A DNA stretch of 6,870 nt from Spirochaetaceae bacterium (GCA_031290725.1 JAITMZ010000099.1:1-6870), one strand, 5' to 3'. Positions 1-6,545 are shown, counted from the first letter of the stretch. Notes: generated from the sequence alone by a model not told the origin. Numbers and translations: made by a program.

Positions 1-2886
1 GAACTCCGCCGCACCGAAGAGCGCCAGAGGGATGGCACCGGCGATGGTGGTGAGGCTGGTCACCAGGATAGACTGAAGTTTTTCCCGCACCCTGCCCCGT
101 GCGCCCGCCCTGTTGGACCGGCTGATGTATATAGCGTTGTTTACCGCTACGCCCCCCAGTACCACCATGCCCACCACGTCCCCCATCCCCAGGGCGCGTC
201 CCGAAAACACCGCCGCAGCCAGCGGGAGCGCTGCCGAAACCGGAATAATCGACACAATCGCCACGGATGCACGGAAATCTTCCGTCATGGCCGTCAGGAG
301 AAGGAGCATCAACGCTACGCCGGCCACAACGGCCAGGAACAGACGGCGATAACCGGCTTGCAGTTCTTCCAGTTCCCGGGACAGGGATATGCCATATCCC
401 GGACCGCCAATACCCGCATCGGAGAGGGTCTTCCGTACCAGCGCCACGGTTTTGTCCGCACCGCCGCCGAGTAAACCCGGGGACCATAGATGGGCCGTGA
501 GGTAGGCCGCACGGCGGGCGTCCTTCCGGTAAATCTTGCCCGGCGCGCGTTCTCTGGTGAGCCGGCCCAACGCTGCCAATCGTACCGCGCCTCCGGAGGT
601 GGGTATTCCCTGGGCCTCCACCGTGGCGATAGTGGCGGCGGTATTGCCCGCCCCGGCCACCCGGATGTCCACTTCGCCGCCCGACTCCATCCATTTGTCC
701 GCCACCGGGCCGAAGAGCATCCACCGCAGACTTTCGGCCACGGAATACACGGTGAGTCCCCCTGCAGCCAGCAGATCCCGGTGAGGAGCAAAGGCATAGA
801 CCGTCTCCGGGTCCTTAAAGTTGAGCACCACCTGCGCGGTCTGGGGCAGCTTTCCCAGGATTGCCGCGGCCTCCCGCGCCTTCTGCCGGCATACCTCGTT
901 TTCGTCCCCCAGGATGGCGATTTCGACGGGCAGCACCCGGCCTTTCTCCCGATGCGCCGCATCAGGGACGTACAGGAAGCCCGGCCCACAGTGATTGGCC
1001 AGCGCGTCCACTCGGCGGGCCAGGTCGGCGCGGGAGACGGCAGCCTCCGAGAAGCCTATCGCCAGTTCCAGTGCGCCCTTTCGGGACTCGGCGCTTGCGT
1101 AGGTCACTCCGGGGATGGCGCGGACGGCGGCGGCCAGTTCAGCCGAGTGGCGGTCCACCGCCTCGGGCGACAGGTCGCTGTCGAACTCCACATAGGCGGG
1201 CAGCACCGCTGCACGGGCATCCAGGGTCACGTCCTTTCCAGCCAGTGCGAAGATCACCAGGGGTTCCGCCGCCAGGGCTGCGTAGAGAAACCGCGCCGGG
1301 AGGCGATGCCGGACGCCCAGGCCCACTCCGCAGTATGCCAGGCGGATATACGTCCGTTCAACCCGGCGGAAAAACCGCTCCGGCAGCACCCACGACCCCG
1401 GTGAGCGGCCACTGATCGGGGTGCCGCGCCATATACCCCGCAGAAAGCACGGCAGAAAGGTCAGAGACAGCGCCAGGGAAGCGGCTACCATGAAAGCGAT
1501 GGTCACCGCGATGGAACGTACCCCCGGCACCACTGCCTCCAGGAAAAACAGGGGTGCCAAAGCCAGCACCGTGGTACCCGCCGCCGCCGTCAGGGAGGGC
1601 ACCGTACCTTGATTCGCCCGCAGGAAGGCATCTCTGGAGGGGCTTGCCTCGGCGGTCTCCGCAATCACCAGGGCGCCATCCGCCACAAGCCCCAGTGCAA
1701 TGGACACCCCGGACAGGCCGTTTTGGTCCAGGGGAAAACCGGTGAGGGCCAGGAGGGCGAAACACCAGAACACCGACACAGGCAGGAGCATGGCCGTCAC
1801 CAAAAGCACCCGGCGGGAGCGGAAAAACAGGGGGATGATTACCACTACCAGCACAAAGCTCTGGGATATGGCGGCGAAGAGTCCCCGGAGCAGACCCGTC
1901 AGGAAAGCCCCATCGTCGGAGAGTACCTGCCAGGTGACCGGGAATGTCCGCGGCTCGGCCAGAACGGAGCGGATGTCTTGGCACATTGCCAGGACGTTCC
2001 CGCCGGATGCGGGCTTAACGTGAAGGATTACACATTCCCGACCGTTGATATTCACTAGCTCTCCATCATTCGCCCGGTGTTTCCGCGACACCGTTGCCAG
2101 GGACGCCAGGTTGGTCACCTTGCCTTCCGTCAGTACCACCGGCAGGGCGCGGATCTCCTCCAGAGAAGCCAGGCGGGTGTTGAATACCAGGTTTGTTCCC
2201 CCGCTGCCCCCTTCCCGCCGAATGACTGCACCGGGGGCGGTCACATTGGCATCCCGAATCACCTGGGCCACCGCATCCGCCTTGAGTCCCCCGGCGGCGA
2301 GTCTGCCCGGGTTCAACTCCACAAGAATCTCCTCCGGATGCCCCCCCGCCAGAATCACCTCCGCCACGCCGTCGATGGCCTCCAGTTTGCGCTTCACCTC
2401 CCGTTCCAGATGCGAGCGAAGAACGTCCACGGCTTTGAGCGGCGTTCCTGGCGGAGACAGCCCGGTATCCGTAAAAGCTGCGGCGCTGAAGACTGGTTTT
2501 GAGGTGGTGGAAGACGAATAGATGCGCGGCTTCTGTACCGTTCCAGGGAGGGTGCGGTAGAGACTATCCACGGAGTCCCTCATGGTCAGGTAGGTGTGCC
2601 GGGGATTCACTGTGGGATCGAAGGCCGCATTGATCCAGGACTTGCCGTACTCGCAGGTGGAGGTGAGTTCCGCCAGGCCGGCCATGCCCGCCAGACGTTC
2701 CTCCAGAGGGATGACGATGGTGCGTTCCAGGTCGGCGGCATCCGTGCCATAGTGCTCGAAGCGGACGCTGTAATTCAAGAATCGGCTGTCCGCTGTTCGT
2801 CCGATTTTCAATCCCGCCGCCGCAAAACCCAGGAGTACGGAAATTGCCAGGAATACGCAGACGCACAGAACGGGACGGTTATGCAT
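1..2886 (-). CDS. RND-family efflux transporter, second subunit (3' end outside window)
   Basis: Proton-driven inner-membrane efflux permease of the AcrB/MdtBC-like RND superfamily. The frame is open for all 962 codons from ATG at 2886 to the window edge; RND proteins usually run 1000-1050 residues, so roughly 60-80 are missing. Visible order: TM1 (about 5-25), a first periplasmic porter region with IVIPLEERLAG at 57-67, TM2-TM6 (about 334-482), TM7 (about 530-550), a second periplasmic region, then TM8-TM11 (about 846-958). TM4 reads GLVADGALVIAE, so the AcrB Asp407 equivalent is D403 but the Asp408 position is Gly. TM10 has VAVNNAIYI, with Asn where AcrB has Lys940. The start overlaps the end of the upstream RND gene by 8 nt (ATGCATAA), with a weak GAGG about 11 nt upstream, so translation is probably coupled. 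Substrate cannot be told from sequence. The family call is secure; the partnership with the upstream gene is inferred. Confidence 0.9.
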   Translation of the reverse strand, partial: MHNRPVLCVCVFLAISVLLGFAAAGLKIGRTADSRFLNYSVRFEHYGTDAADLERTIVIPLEERLAGMAGLAELTSTCEYGKSWINAAFDPTVNPRHTYLTMRDSVDSLYRTLPGTVQKPRIYSSSTTSKPVFSAAAFTDTGLSPPGTPLKAVDVLRSHLEREVKRKLEAIDGVAEVILAGGHPEEILVELNPGRLAAGGLKADAVAQVIRDANVTAPGAVIRREGGSGGTNLVFNTRLASLEEIRALPVVLTEGKVTNLASLATVSRKHRANDGELVNINGRECVILHVKPASGGNVLAMCQDIRSVLAEPRTFPVTWQVLSDDGAFLTGLLRGLFAAISQSFVLVVVIIPLFFRSRRVLLVTAMLLPVSVFWCFALLALTGFPLDQNGLSGVSIALGLVADGALVIAETAEASPSRDAFLRANQGTVPSLTAAAGTTVLALAPLFFLEAVVPGVRSIAVTIAFMVAASLALSLTFLPCFLRGIWRGTPISGRSPGSWVLPERFFRRVERTYIRLAYCGVGLGVRHRLPARFLYAALAAEPLVIFALAGKDVTLDARAAVLPAYVEFDSDLSPEAVDRHSAELAAAVRAIPGVTYASAESRKGALELAIGFSEAAVSRADLARRVDALANHCGPGFLYVPDAAHREKGRVLPVEIAILGDENEVCRQKAREAAAILGKLPQTAQVVLNFKDPETVYAFAPHRDLLAAGGLTVYSVAESLRWMLFGPVADKWMESGGEVDIRVAGAGNTAATIATVEAQGIPTSGGAVRLAALGRLTRERAPGKIYRKDARRAAYLTAHLWSPGLLGGGADKTVALVRKTLSDAGIGGPGYGISLSRELEELQAGYRRLFLAVVAGVALMLLLLTAMTEDFRASVAIVSIIPVSAALPLAAAVFSGRALGMGDVVGMVVLGGVAVNNAIYISRSNRAGARGRVREKLQSILVTSLTTIAGAIPLALFGAAEF

Positions 2887-3904
2887 CGCTTTTTTCGCCT
2901 CGATCAACCAGCCGGCATGGATACCGTTTTTTCCTGTGGAAGTGCCGGGCAAAAATTACCGGAAACACCACCAGCACCAGGGCCGTGGATACCGCCAGTC
3001 CTCCGGTGAGCACCACCGCCAACGCAGACTGATCGCTCCGGTTTCCTGGGTCCACCGCGAAGGGCAGCATGGCGCATACGGTGGTTCCGGTGGTGATCAG
3101 CACCGCCCGGAATTTTTCCACACAGGAGCGGATGACAATCTCTGTGATTCGCGGCGAGGGTTTCATACCCCGCCCCCTGGGGAGAAAAAGGGAGATGAAA
3201 CCTGAGACCGATTCTTCGGGAGAACAATATACCCCGTTGCTTGCGGCGGGGTTGTCGATTCCTTCCTCTCCGTCGGCGATTTTTTTTGCACAATTTTCAT
3301 AGAGGATAATACCGTTGTTCACGGCGATACCGAACAGGAGCGCCAGGGCGATCACGCTGTGCAAGTTTAGGGTTTTGCCGGTAAGAAACAGGCAGATGAA
3401 GGCGCTGGAGAAAGCCGGCGGCAGGGCGAGAAGAAACAGCAGCGGCAGGGTGAAGGATTCAAACTGGGTGCCCAGCACCAAATACAGGAGCGCCAGTGCC
3501 CCCGCCAGCACCGCCGCACCGCCGGCCAGCATCTGCCGGGTTTCTTCCGCCGCGATGTTTTGTATTCCCGTTCTGCTCGGTGCCTGGTAATCGGACGCGG
3601 GGGCTTCAGGGGCATCTGTATTACTTTTTATATTACATTCAGCGATAATTTTGGCGTCGTGCCGGTTGCAGCGAAAAAGAGCCTTCTCGTGCCGCTCCAT
3701 CGCGATTCTCCCCAGAGTGCGGAGGGGTACCACGGCGGAAACCTCCTCCCCTCGGTCCAGCACCACGGCCAGGGCGGCGATTTTCTCCGGGGAATTCACG
3801 GCCCCTTCTTCCAGCCGCACCAGCACCGGGATTTCCCGCCCGCCTTGGAAAAAAGGCGCGCTTTCCACTCCCGCCAGCGCATCCTGGGCCAAATGACGCC
3901 GCAT
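2879..3904 (-). CDS. RND-family efflux transporter, first subunit: C-terminal part, separated by a frameshift
   Basis: C-terminal third of the RND permease that starts at 6056. Its first in-frame ATG (3904) lies at the shift point and is probably not a true start. Residues 1-120 finish the periplasmic region (FFQGGREIPVLVRLEEG at 18-34). TM8 is about 124-145, TM9 about 151-175, TM10 about 180-203 (FGIAVNNGIILYEN), TM11 about 265-284 and TM12 about 295-320. Joined to the N-terminal part it makes about 1059 residues, or about 1023 without the insert. Residues 216-251 lie in the cytoplasmic TM10-TM11 loop and have no RND counterpart; this stretch is encoded by a palindromic repeat. It ends in TAA at 2879, overlapping the next RND start by 8 nt. 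TM10 carries Asn where AcrB has Lys940. The family call is secure; whether a working protein is made is open. Confidence 0.87.
   Translation of the reverse strand: MRRHLAQDALAGVESAPFFQGGREIPVLVRLEEGAVNSPEKIAALAVVLDRGEEVSAVVPLRTLGRIAMERHEKALFRCNRHDAKIIAECNIKSNTDAPEAPASDYQAPSRTGIQNIAAEETRQMLAGGAAVLAGALALLYLVLGTQFESFTLPLLFLLALPPAFSSAFICLFLTGKTLNLHSVIALALLFGIAVNNGIILYENCAKKIADGEEGIDNPAASNGVYCSPEESVSGFISLFLPRGRGMKPSPRITEIVIRSCVEKFRAVLITTGTTVCAMLPFAVDPGNRSDQSALAVVLTGGLAVSTALVLVVFPVIFARHFHRKKRYPCRLVDRGEKSDA
3147..3254 (-). repeat. Palindromic dispersed repeat inserted in frame in the RND gene (copy 1)
   Basis: On the minus strand, 3173 down to 3147 reads GCGGGGTATGAAACCC, one variable base, then CGCCGCGAAT. 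This matches 6279-6305 on the plus strand at 26 of 27 positions, and a looser match continues to 3192 (CCCTTTTT). The other end of the insert holds a hairpin, ACCCCGTT at 3231-3238 pairing with GGCGGGGT at 3245-3252. GGTTTCAT (3159-3166) and ATGAAACC (3195-3202) form a further inverted pair. The whole stretch is close to 108 bp, a multiple of three, and corresponds to about 36 residues absent from the RND family. GATTC occurs at both edges (3146-3150 and 3257-3261) but partly belongs to the repeat, so it is weak evidence for a target duplication. The exact ends are uncertain by a few bases. Confidence 0.8.
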
Positions 3905-6056
3905 AGAGGGCGCTCACTTGAAGCCGGGCGGCCTGTGCCCGGTCAGGGGTGAAGACAAACTCGTCGGCCCACTCCCAGGGGATCGCCGGGGCGAATCGGG
4001 CTGCACGGGCGGCATCCTCCGGGGAATCGGCCACAAGCATCATTCCACCGCCGGACAGGGTTTCCAGAATTTCTTCCAAGGGATTGTTTTTTTTTGCAAA
4101 ACTGAAGGTCCCGGTGACGGAGGGGGTACAGAGGGCGGAAATGGCCCGGCGGGCCTGTACTGCGGTGGTCTTTCTGAGGTTCAGGGCGATGTCCAGGGTG
4201 ATTTTTTCACGCCTGACCTGAGGCTTTGCCAGGGCAGCGTAATCGTCGTCCTCCATGCCGCCGGACAGACCGAGGGCGTGGACAAAGGGTTCCACGGAAA
4301 GCCGTGCCGACACCTGCCGGGCGTATTCTTGCATATATTCCACGGTGGTCCCCGGGGTGAAGGTGATCTCCGCCCTGAGGGAATCTGTTGCCAGTTCCGG
4401 CAGCACCTCCCGCCTCACCCCCAGGAGCGAGGCACCTCCTGCCGCCAGACACAGTCCCCAGGCCAGTACGATGAGTCCCTTCCGCCGGAACGCCGCCCGC
4501 AGTACCCGCCCGTAGAGCGCCTCGGCCCGGTGCATATCCATACCGGCCTTGGCACCGCTATCCCTGCGGGTGAGCACGAAAAGCGCGGGGATCGCCGTGA
4601 AGGACAGGATACAGGAGCTGACAATGGCGGTGATGATCGCCACGGCCATGTCGGAGAAAAGTTCGCTGATCTGGCCCCGGAGGAAAAACAGGGGCAGAAA
4701 CACAACCACCGTGGTGGCGGAGGAGGCGATGTTGGAGTTTCGCACTCCCCGCACTGCCCCCTCAATGTCGTCCAGACGCCCCGTATCGGGGCATGCGGGA
4801 AGCCGCGCCAGATTTTCCAGTACCACCGCCCCGCTGTCGATCACCATGCCGATCCACAGGGCAATCCCCGCCAGCGACATGGTGTTCACCGTCCGCCCCG
4901 TCACGGCCAGCACGAATATCACCGCCAGGGTGCACAAGGGAATCACCAGTACCAGTATCGCCGAGAGGCGCACCGAACGGAAGAAAAAAAAGACGATGCC
5001 AAAGGCGGCCAGCGCACCCACCCCCGCGGATACCAGAAGCGCCGCCAGAGATTCCCGCACGGTGTCCGCCTGGTCGGCGATCACGGTTATTCCCAATGTG
5101 CCGCCGTAGAGCAGCTCCAAACGTGCCAGCTCCCGCCGCACCCCCGCAGACACCGTCAGCGGACTCGCCCCCCGATTCTTGCTCACGCCGATTTTGACGC
5201 ACTCCCCGCCGACAACTTTTGCCCCGCTGTCCCGGCGGGTATACAGGAAGAAGGAGCGCTTCTCCGCCGTGCCCCACCGCACCTCCGCCACATCCCCTGC
5301 AGTTACCATCCCGCCTCGGCCGAAACGCACCGGGGTTTGACGGATGTCCTCAGGGGTGCGAAAAAGCCCCGCAGTTTTCACCAGGATTTCCTTGTCACCC
5401 TCCCGGATAGTCCCCGCGGGATACTCGAAATTCGCCTGTGACAGGTTTTGGGCGATATCCCGGAGCGATAAACCCCGGGCTTCCATGCGGTCCCGGCGTA
5501 CCACCACCTCCACTCGTTCCCGGAGTCCGCCGAGGATTCGTACCGCGCCCACCCCCGGTACCCGTTGCAGCCGCGCCTTGACGTCCCGGTCGGCGGCGCA
5601 CCGGGCCAGGGCCAGGTCACCGTTCCCCGCAGTCAGAACGATGGTCATGACCTCTCCGGCGGAGATGTCCTGTTTCACGGCCGTGGGTTTTTCGCATCCC
5701 GTGGGTAACGTCTCGTAGCACAGGTCGATGATCTCCCGGGTCTCCGCCAGAGCCAGGTCGGCGTCGGCAGCCCAGTGCAGATCCAGGGTCACCAGGGAAA
5801 GACCGTCCCGGGACATGGACGTGACGGTCTTCAGTCCCTTCAGCGACATGAGTGCGTCCTCCAGGGGGATGGTCACCAGGGTACGCATCTCCGGCGCGGC
5901 GATACCCCGGTAGGAAGCGCTCACCAGGATGGTCCGTGTTTCCAGGTGCGGAAGCAGGCCTACGGGAATAACCAGCAGGCCCAATCCCCCCAGCAGCACC
6001 AGTGTCAGGAGCGCCATCAGTATCGATACAGGGTGACGAATAGAAAAACGAATCAT
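3639..6056 (-). CDS. RND-family efflux transporter, first subunit: N-terminal part, out of frame after about residue 719
   Basis: N-terminal two thirds of an AcrB-like RND permease. It starts MIRFSIRHPVSILMALLTLV (TM1 about 11-31), followed by the porter region with VTIPLEDALMSLKGLKTV at 61-78. TM2 lies about 338-358, TM3-TM6 about 364-495 and TM7 about 528-546. The second periplasmic loop begins near 550. TM4 reads IGMVIDSGAVVLEN, so D407 aligns with AcrB Asp407 while Asp408 is Ser. The start is backed by GGAGGT on the minus strand 12 nt upstream. RND-like sequence stops at about residue 719 (ARLQVSALYA); after it the frame gives a Gly/Arg-rich tail with no family character, and homology resumes in another frame (2879-3904). 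The ORF therefore looks frameshifted, either a real mutation or a sequencing error. First gene of the RND operon; no MFP gene precedes it. Confidence 0.88.
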   Translation of the reverse strand: MIRFSIRHPVSILMALLTLVLLGGLGLLVIPVGLLPHLETRTILVSASYRGIAAPEMRTLVTIPLEDALMSLKGLKTVTSMSRDGLSLVTLDLHWAADADLALAETREIIDLCYETLPTGCEKPTAVKQDISAGEVMTIVLTAGNGDLALARCAADRDVKARLQRVPGVGAVRILGGLRERVEVVVRRDRMEARGLSLRDIAQNLSQANFEYPAGTIREGDKEILVKTAGLFRTPEDIRQTPVRFGRGGMVTAGDVAEVRWGTAEKRSFFLYTRRDSGAKVVGGECVKIGVSKNRGASPLTVSAGVRRELARLELLYGGTLGITVIADQADTVRESLAALLVSAGVGALAAFGIVFFFFRSVRLSAILVLVIPLCTLAVIFVLAVTGRTVNTMSLAGIALWIGMVIDSGAVVLENLARLPACPDTGRLDDIEGAVRGVRNSNIASSATTVVVFLPLFFLRGQISELFSDMAVAIITAIVSSCILSFTAIPALFVLTRRDSGAKAGMDMHRAEALYGRVLRAAFRRKGLIVLAWGLCLAAGGASLLGVRREVLPELATDSLRAEITFTPGTTVEYMQEYARQVSARLSVEPFVHALGLSGGMEDDDYAALAKPQVRREKITLDIALNLRKTTAVQARRAISALCTPSVTGTFSFAKKNNPLEEILETLSGGGMMLVADSPEDAARAARFAPAIPWEWADEFVFTPDRAQAARLQVSALYAASFGPGCAGGSGKRAFFPRRAGNPGAGAAGRRGREFPGENRRPGRGAGPRGGGFRRGTPPHSGENRDGAAREGSFSLQPARRQNYR
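3898..3904 (-). other. Frameshift point in the first RND gene
   Basis: RND-like sequence leaves the frame that begins at 6056 at about residue 719 (SALYA) and continues as RHLAQDALAGVESAPFFQGG in the frame of 2879-3904. On the minus strand the junction reads TATGCGGCGTCATTTG. Removing one G would give TAT GCG CGT CAT TTG and a continuous protein. There is no long homopolymer here that would explain ordinary slippage. Confidence 0.75.
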
Positions 6057-6190
6057 TTACTTTGGAGTACCTCCATAAGGGCACTTCTAAAAACTTCAAT
6101 TTTCGAAGTGTTCCGATTCAAACTGCATTTGTGATATGCAAATGCAAAGCATATCTGAAAGCCCAACCGGGGAGTTTTCGATACGCCCAT
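6053..6190 (-). CDS. Possible 45-residue leader ORF ending in an ATGA overlap with the RND start
   Basis: I do not recognise this protein. An uninterrupted frame runs from ATG at 6190 (an in-frame TAG lies just upstream at 6196-6194) to TGA at 6055-6053, overlapping the RND start by 4 nt as ATGA. It begins MGVSKTPRLGFQICFAF and ends KIEVFRSALMEVLQSK, with three cysteine or histidine residues close together near the middle. There is no good ribosome binding site before 6190, and the region is AT-rich and full of inverted repeats. It could therefore be repeat sequence that happens to be open, or a leader peptide. An internal start at 6076 would leave a 7-residue peptide, MEVLQSK. The ORF is real as sequence; that it is translated is a guess. 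Confidence 0.3.
   Translation of the reverse strand: MGVSKTPRLGFQICFAFAYHKCSLNRNTSKIEVFRSALMEVLQSK
6069..6074 (-). promoter_or_regulatory. Shine-Dalgarno site of the first RND gene
   Basis: GGAGGT on the minus strand, 12 nt before the ATG at 6056. The spacing is somewhat long but the match is perfect. The site lies inside the short ORF that ends at 6053, whose last in-frame ATG (6076) immediately precedes it. Confidence 0.6.
6082..6155. repeat. Cluster of overlapping inverted repeats in the RND 5' leader
   Basis: CACTTC (6082-6087) is complementary to GAAGTG (6105-6110), and ACTTC (6093-6097) competes for the same partner GAAGT (6105-6109). GCATTTG (6125-6131) pairs with CAAATGC (6139-6145) across 7 nt. 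GATATGC (6133-6139) pairs with GCATATC (6149-6155) across 9 nt and overlaps the previous pair. These sets are mutually exclusive, so the RNA could take alternative folds. It may be a regulatory leader or an inserted palindromic repeat; one copy alone cannot decide. Confidence 0.5.
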
Positions 6191-6191
6191 G

Positions 6192-6203
6192 TACTATATA
6201 GTA
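6192..6203. promoter_or_regulatory. 12-bp perfect palindrome upstream of the RND operon, possible operator
   Basis: TACTATATAGTA equals its own reverse complement. It sits 136 nt upstream of the RND start and directly before the 45-codon ORF, in an AT-rich stretch. On the minus strand it includes TATAGT and TACTAT, either of which could be a -10 box, but I see no convincing -35. A dimeric repressor site is plausible; no regulator gene is in the window. Confidence 0.35.
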
Positions 6204-6258
6204 TCAGATGTGTATTTTTTGGTCGTTTTTTTGAAAGAAAAGTGTATTTTTTTCACTA

Positions 6259-6305
6259 CCCTTTTCCCGCTGTAAGCAGCGGGGTATGAAACCCGCGCCG
6301 CGAAT
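6259..6305 (+). repeat. Palindromic dispersed repeat (copy 2)
   Basis: CCCTTTT is followed by a perfect hairpin, CCCGCTG (6266-6272), loop TAAG, CAGCGGG (6277-6283), and then by the shared core from 6279 to 6305, which differs at one of 27 positions from the copy at 3147-3173. The core lies on the strand opposite to copy 1. The hairpin is intact here and degenerate at the matching place in copy 1. The copy sits between the RND leader and the UVR-motif sequence and contains the ATG at 6286. Confidence 0.8.
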
Positions 6306-6540
6306 AAAATGGAATTGTTCAGTGCCCCCGCTACCGGCGAGGAGACTGGGCAAATCCGAACGCCCCACGGAGATTTCGGTGCTGCGCCAGGGGCTGAACC
6401 TGTTCGCGCCCACGGAGCGGAAAATGCTGCTTAAAGCATTGGCGAAGGAGATGTCCGACCACGCGGATAGGCTGGAATACGAGGCGGCGGCGGCGATACG
6501 GGATGAGATCGCGGAGATTAGGCGGCAGTATGGTACGTAG
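6286..6540 (+). CDS. Short ORF with a C-terminal UVR (UvrB/UvrC) motif; possible uvrB 3' remnant
   Basis: The 84-residue ORF ends in a clear UVR motif: residues about 47-84 read LLKALAKEMSDHADRLEYEA followed by AAAIRDEIAEIRRQYG. This is the antiparallel helical hairpin by which UvrB and UvrC bind each other. In UvrB this motif is at the extreme C-terminus, and the segment before it here (SVLRQGLNLFAPTERK) looks like the linker that precedes it. The helicase body, normally some 600 residues, is absent. The only ATG lies inside the palindromic repeat, so the first 7 residues are repeat-encoded, and no Shine-Dalgarno is evident. The most likely reading is a uvrB tail cut off by rearrangement or repeat insertion; a small stand-alone UVR-domain protein is the alternative. 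The motif is clear; the gene's integrity is not. Confidence 0.55.
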   Translation: MKPAPRIKWNCSVPPLPARRLGKSERPTEISVLRQGLNLFAPTERKMLLKALAKEMSDHADRLEYEAAAAIRDEIAEIRRQYGT

Positions 6541-6545
6541 AGGAG

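Noticed and set aside
490..1404. Long plus-strand ORF of 304 codons
   Set aside because: It lies antiparallel to the RND subunit, has no recognisable domain, and is the usual open shadow frame of GC-rich coding sequence.
1358..1984. Minus-strand ORF of 208 codons within the second RND gene
   Set aside because: It is in another frame of the same strand; the RND frame runs through it with recognisable transmembrane motifs.
3918..5441. Plus-strand ORF of 507 codons
   Set aside because: Rich in His, Gln, Arg and Gly with no domain, and wholly opposite a clear RND coding frame; a shadow.
5617..6099. Minus-strand ORF starting at 6099, upstream of the RND start
   Set aside because: It is out of frame with the RND protein, and its sequence past the leader is Gly/Arg-rich without family character.
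6266..6283. Hairpin CCCGCTG-TAAG-CAGCGGG as a rho-independent terminator
   Set aside because: On neither strand is the stem followed by a T run; on the plus strand the T tract comes before it. It fits better as part of the dispersed repeat.
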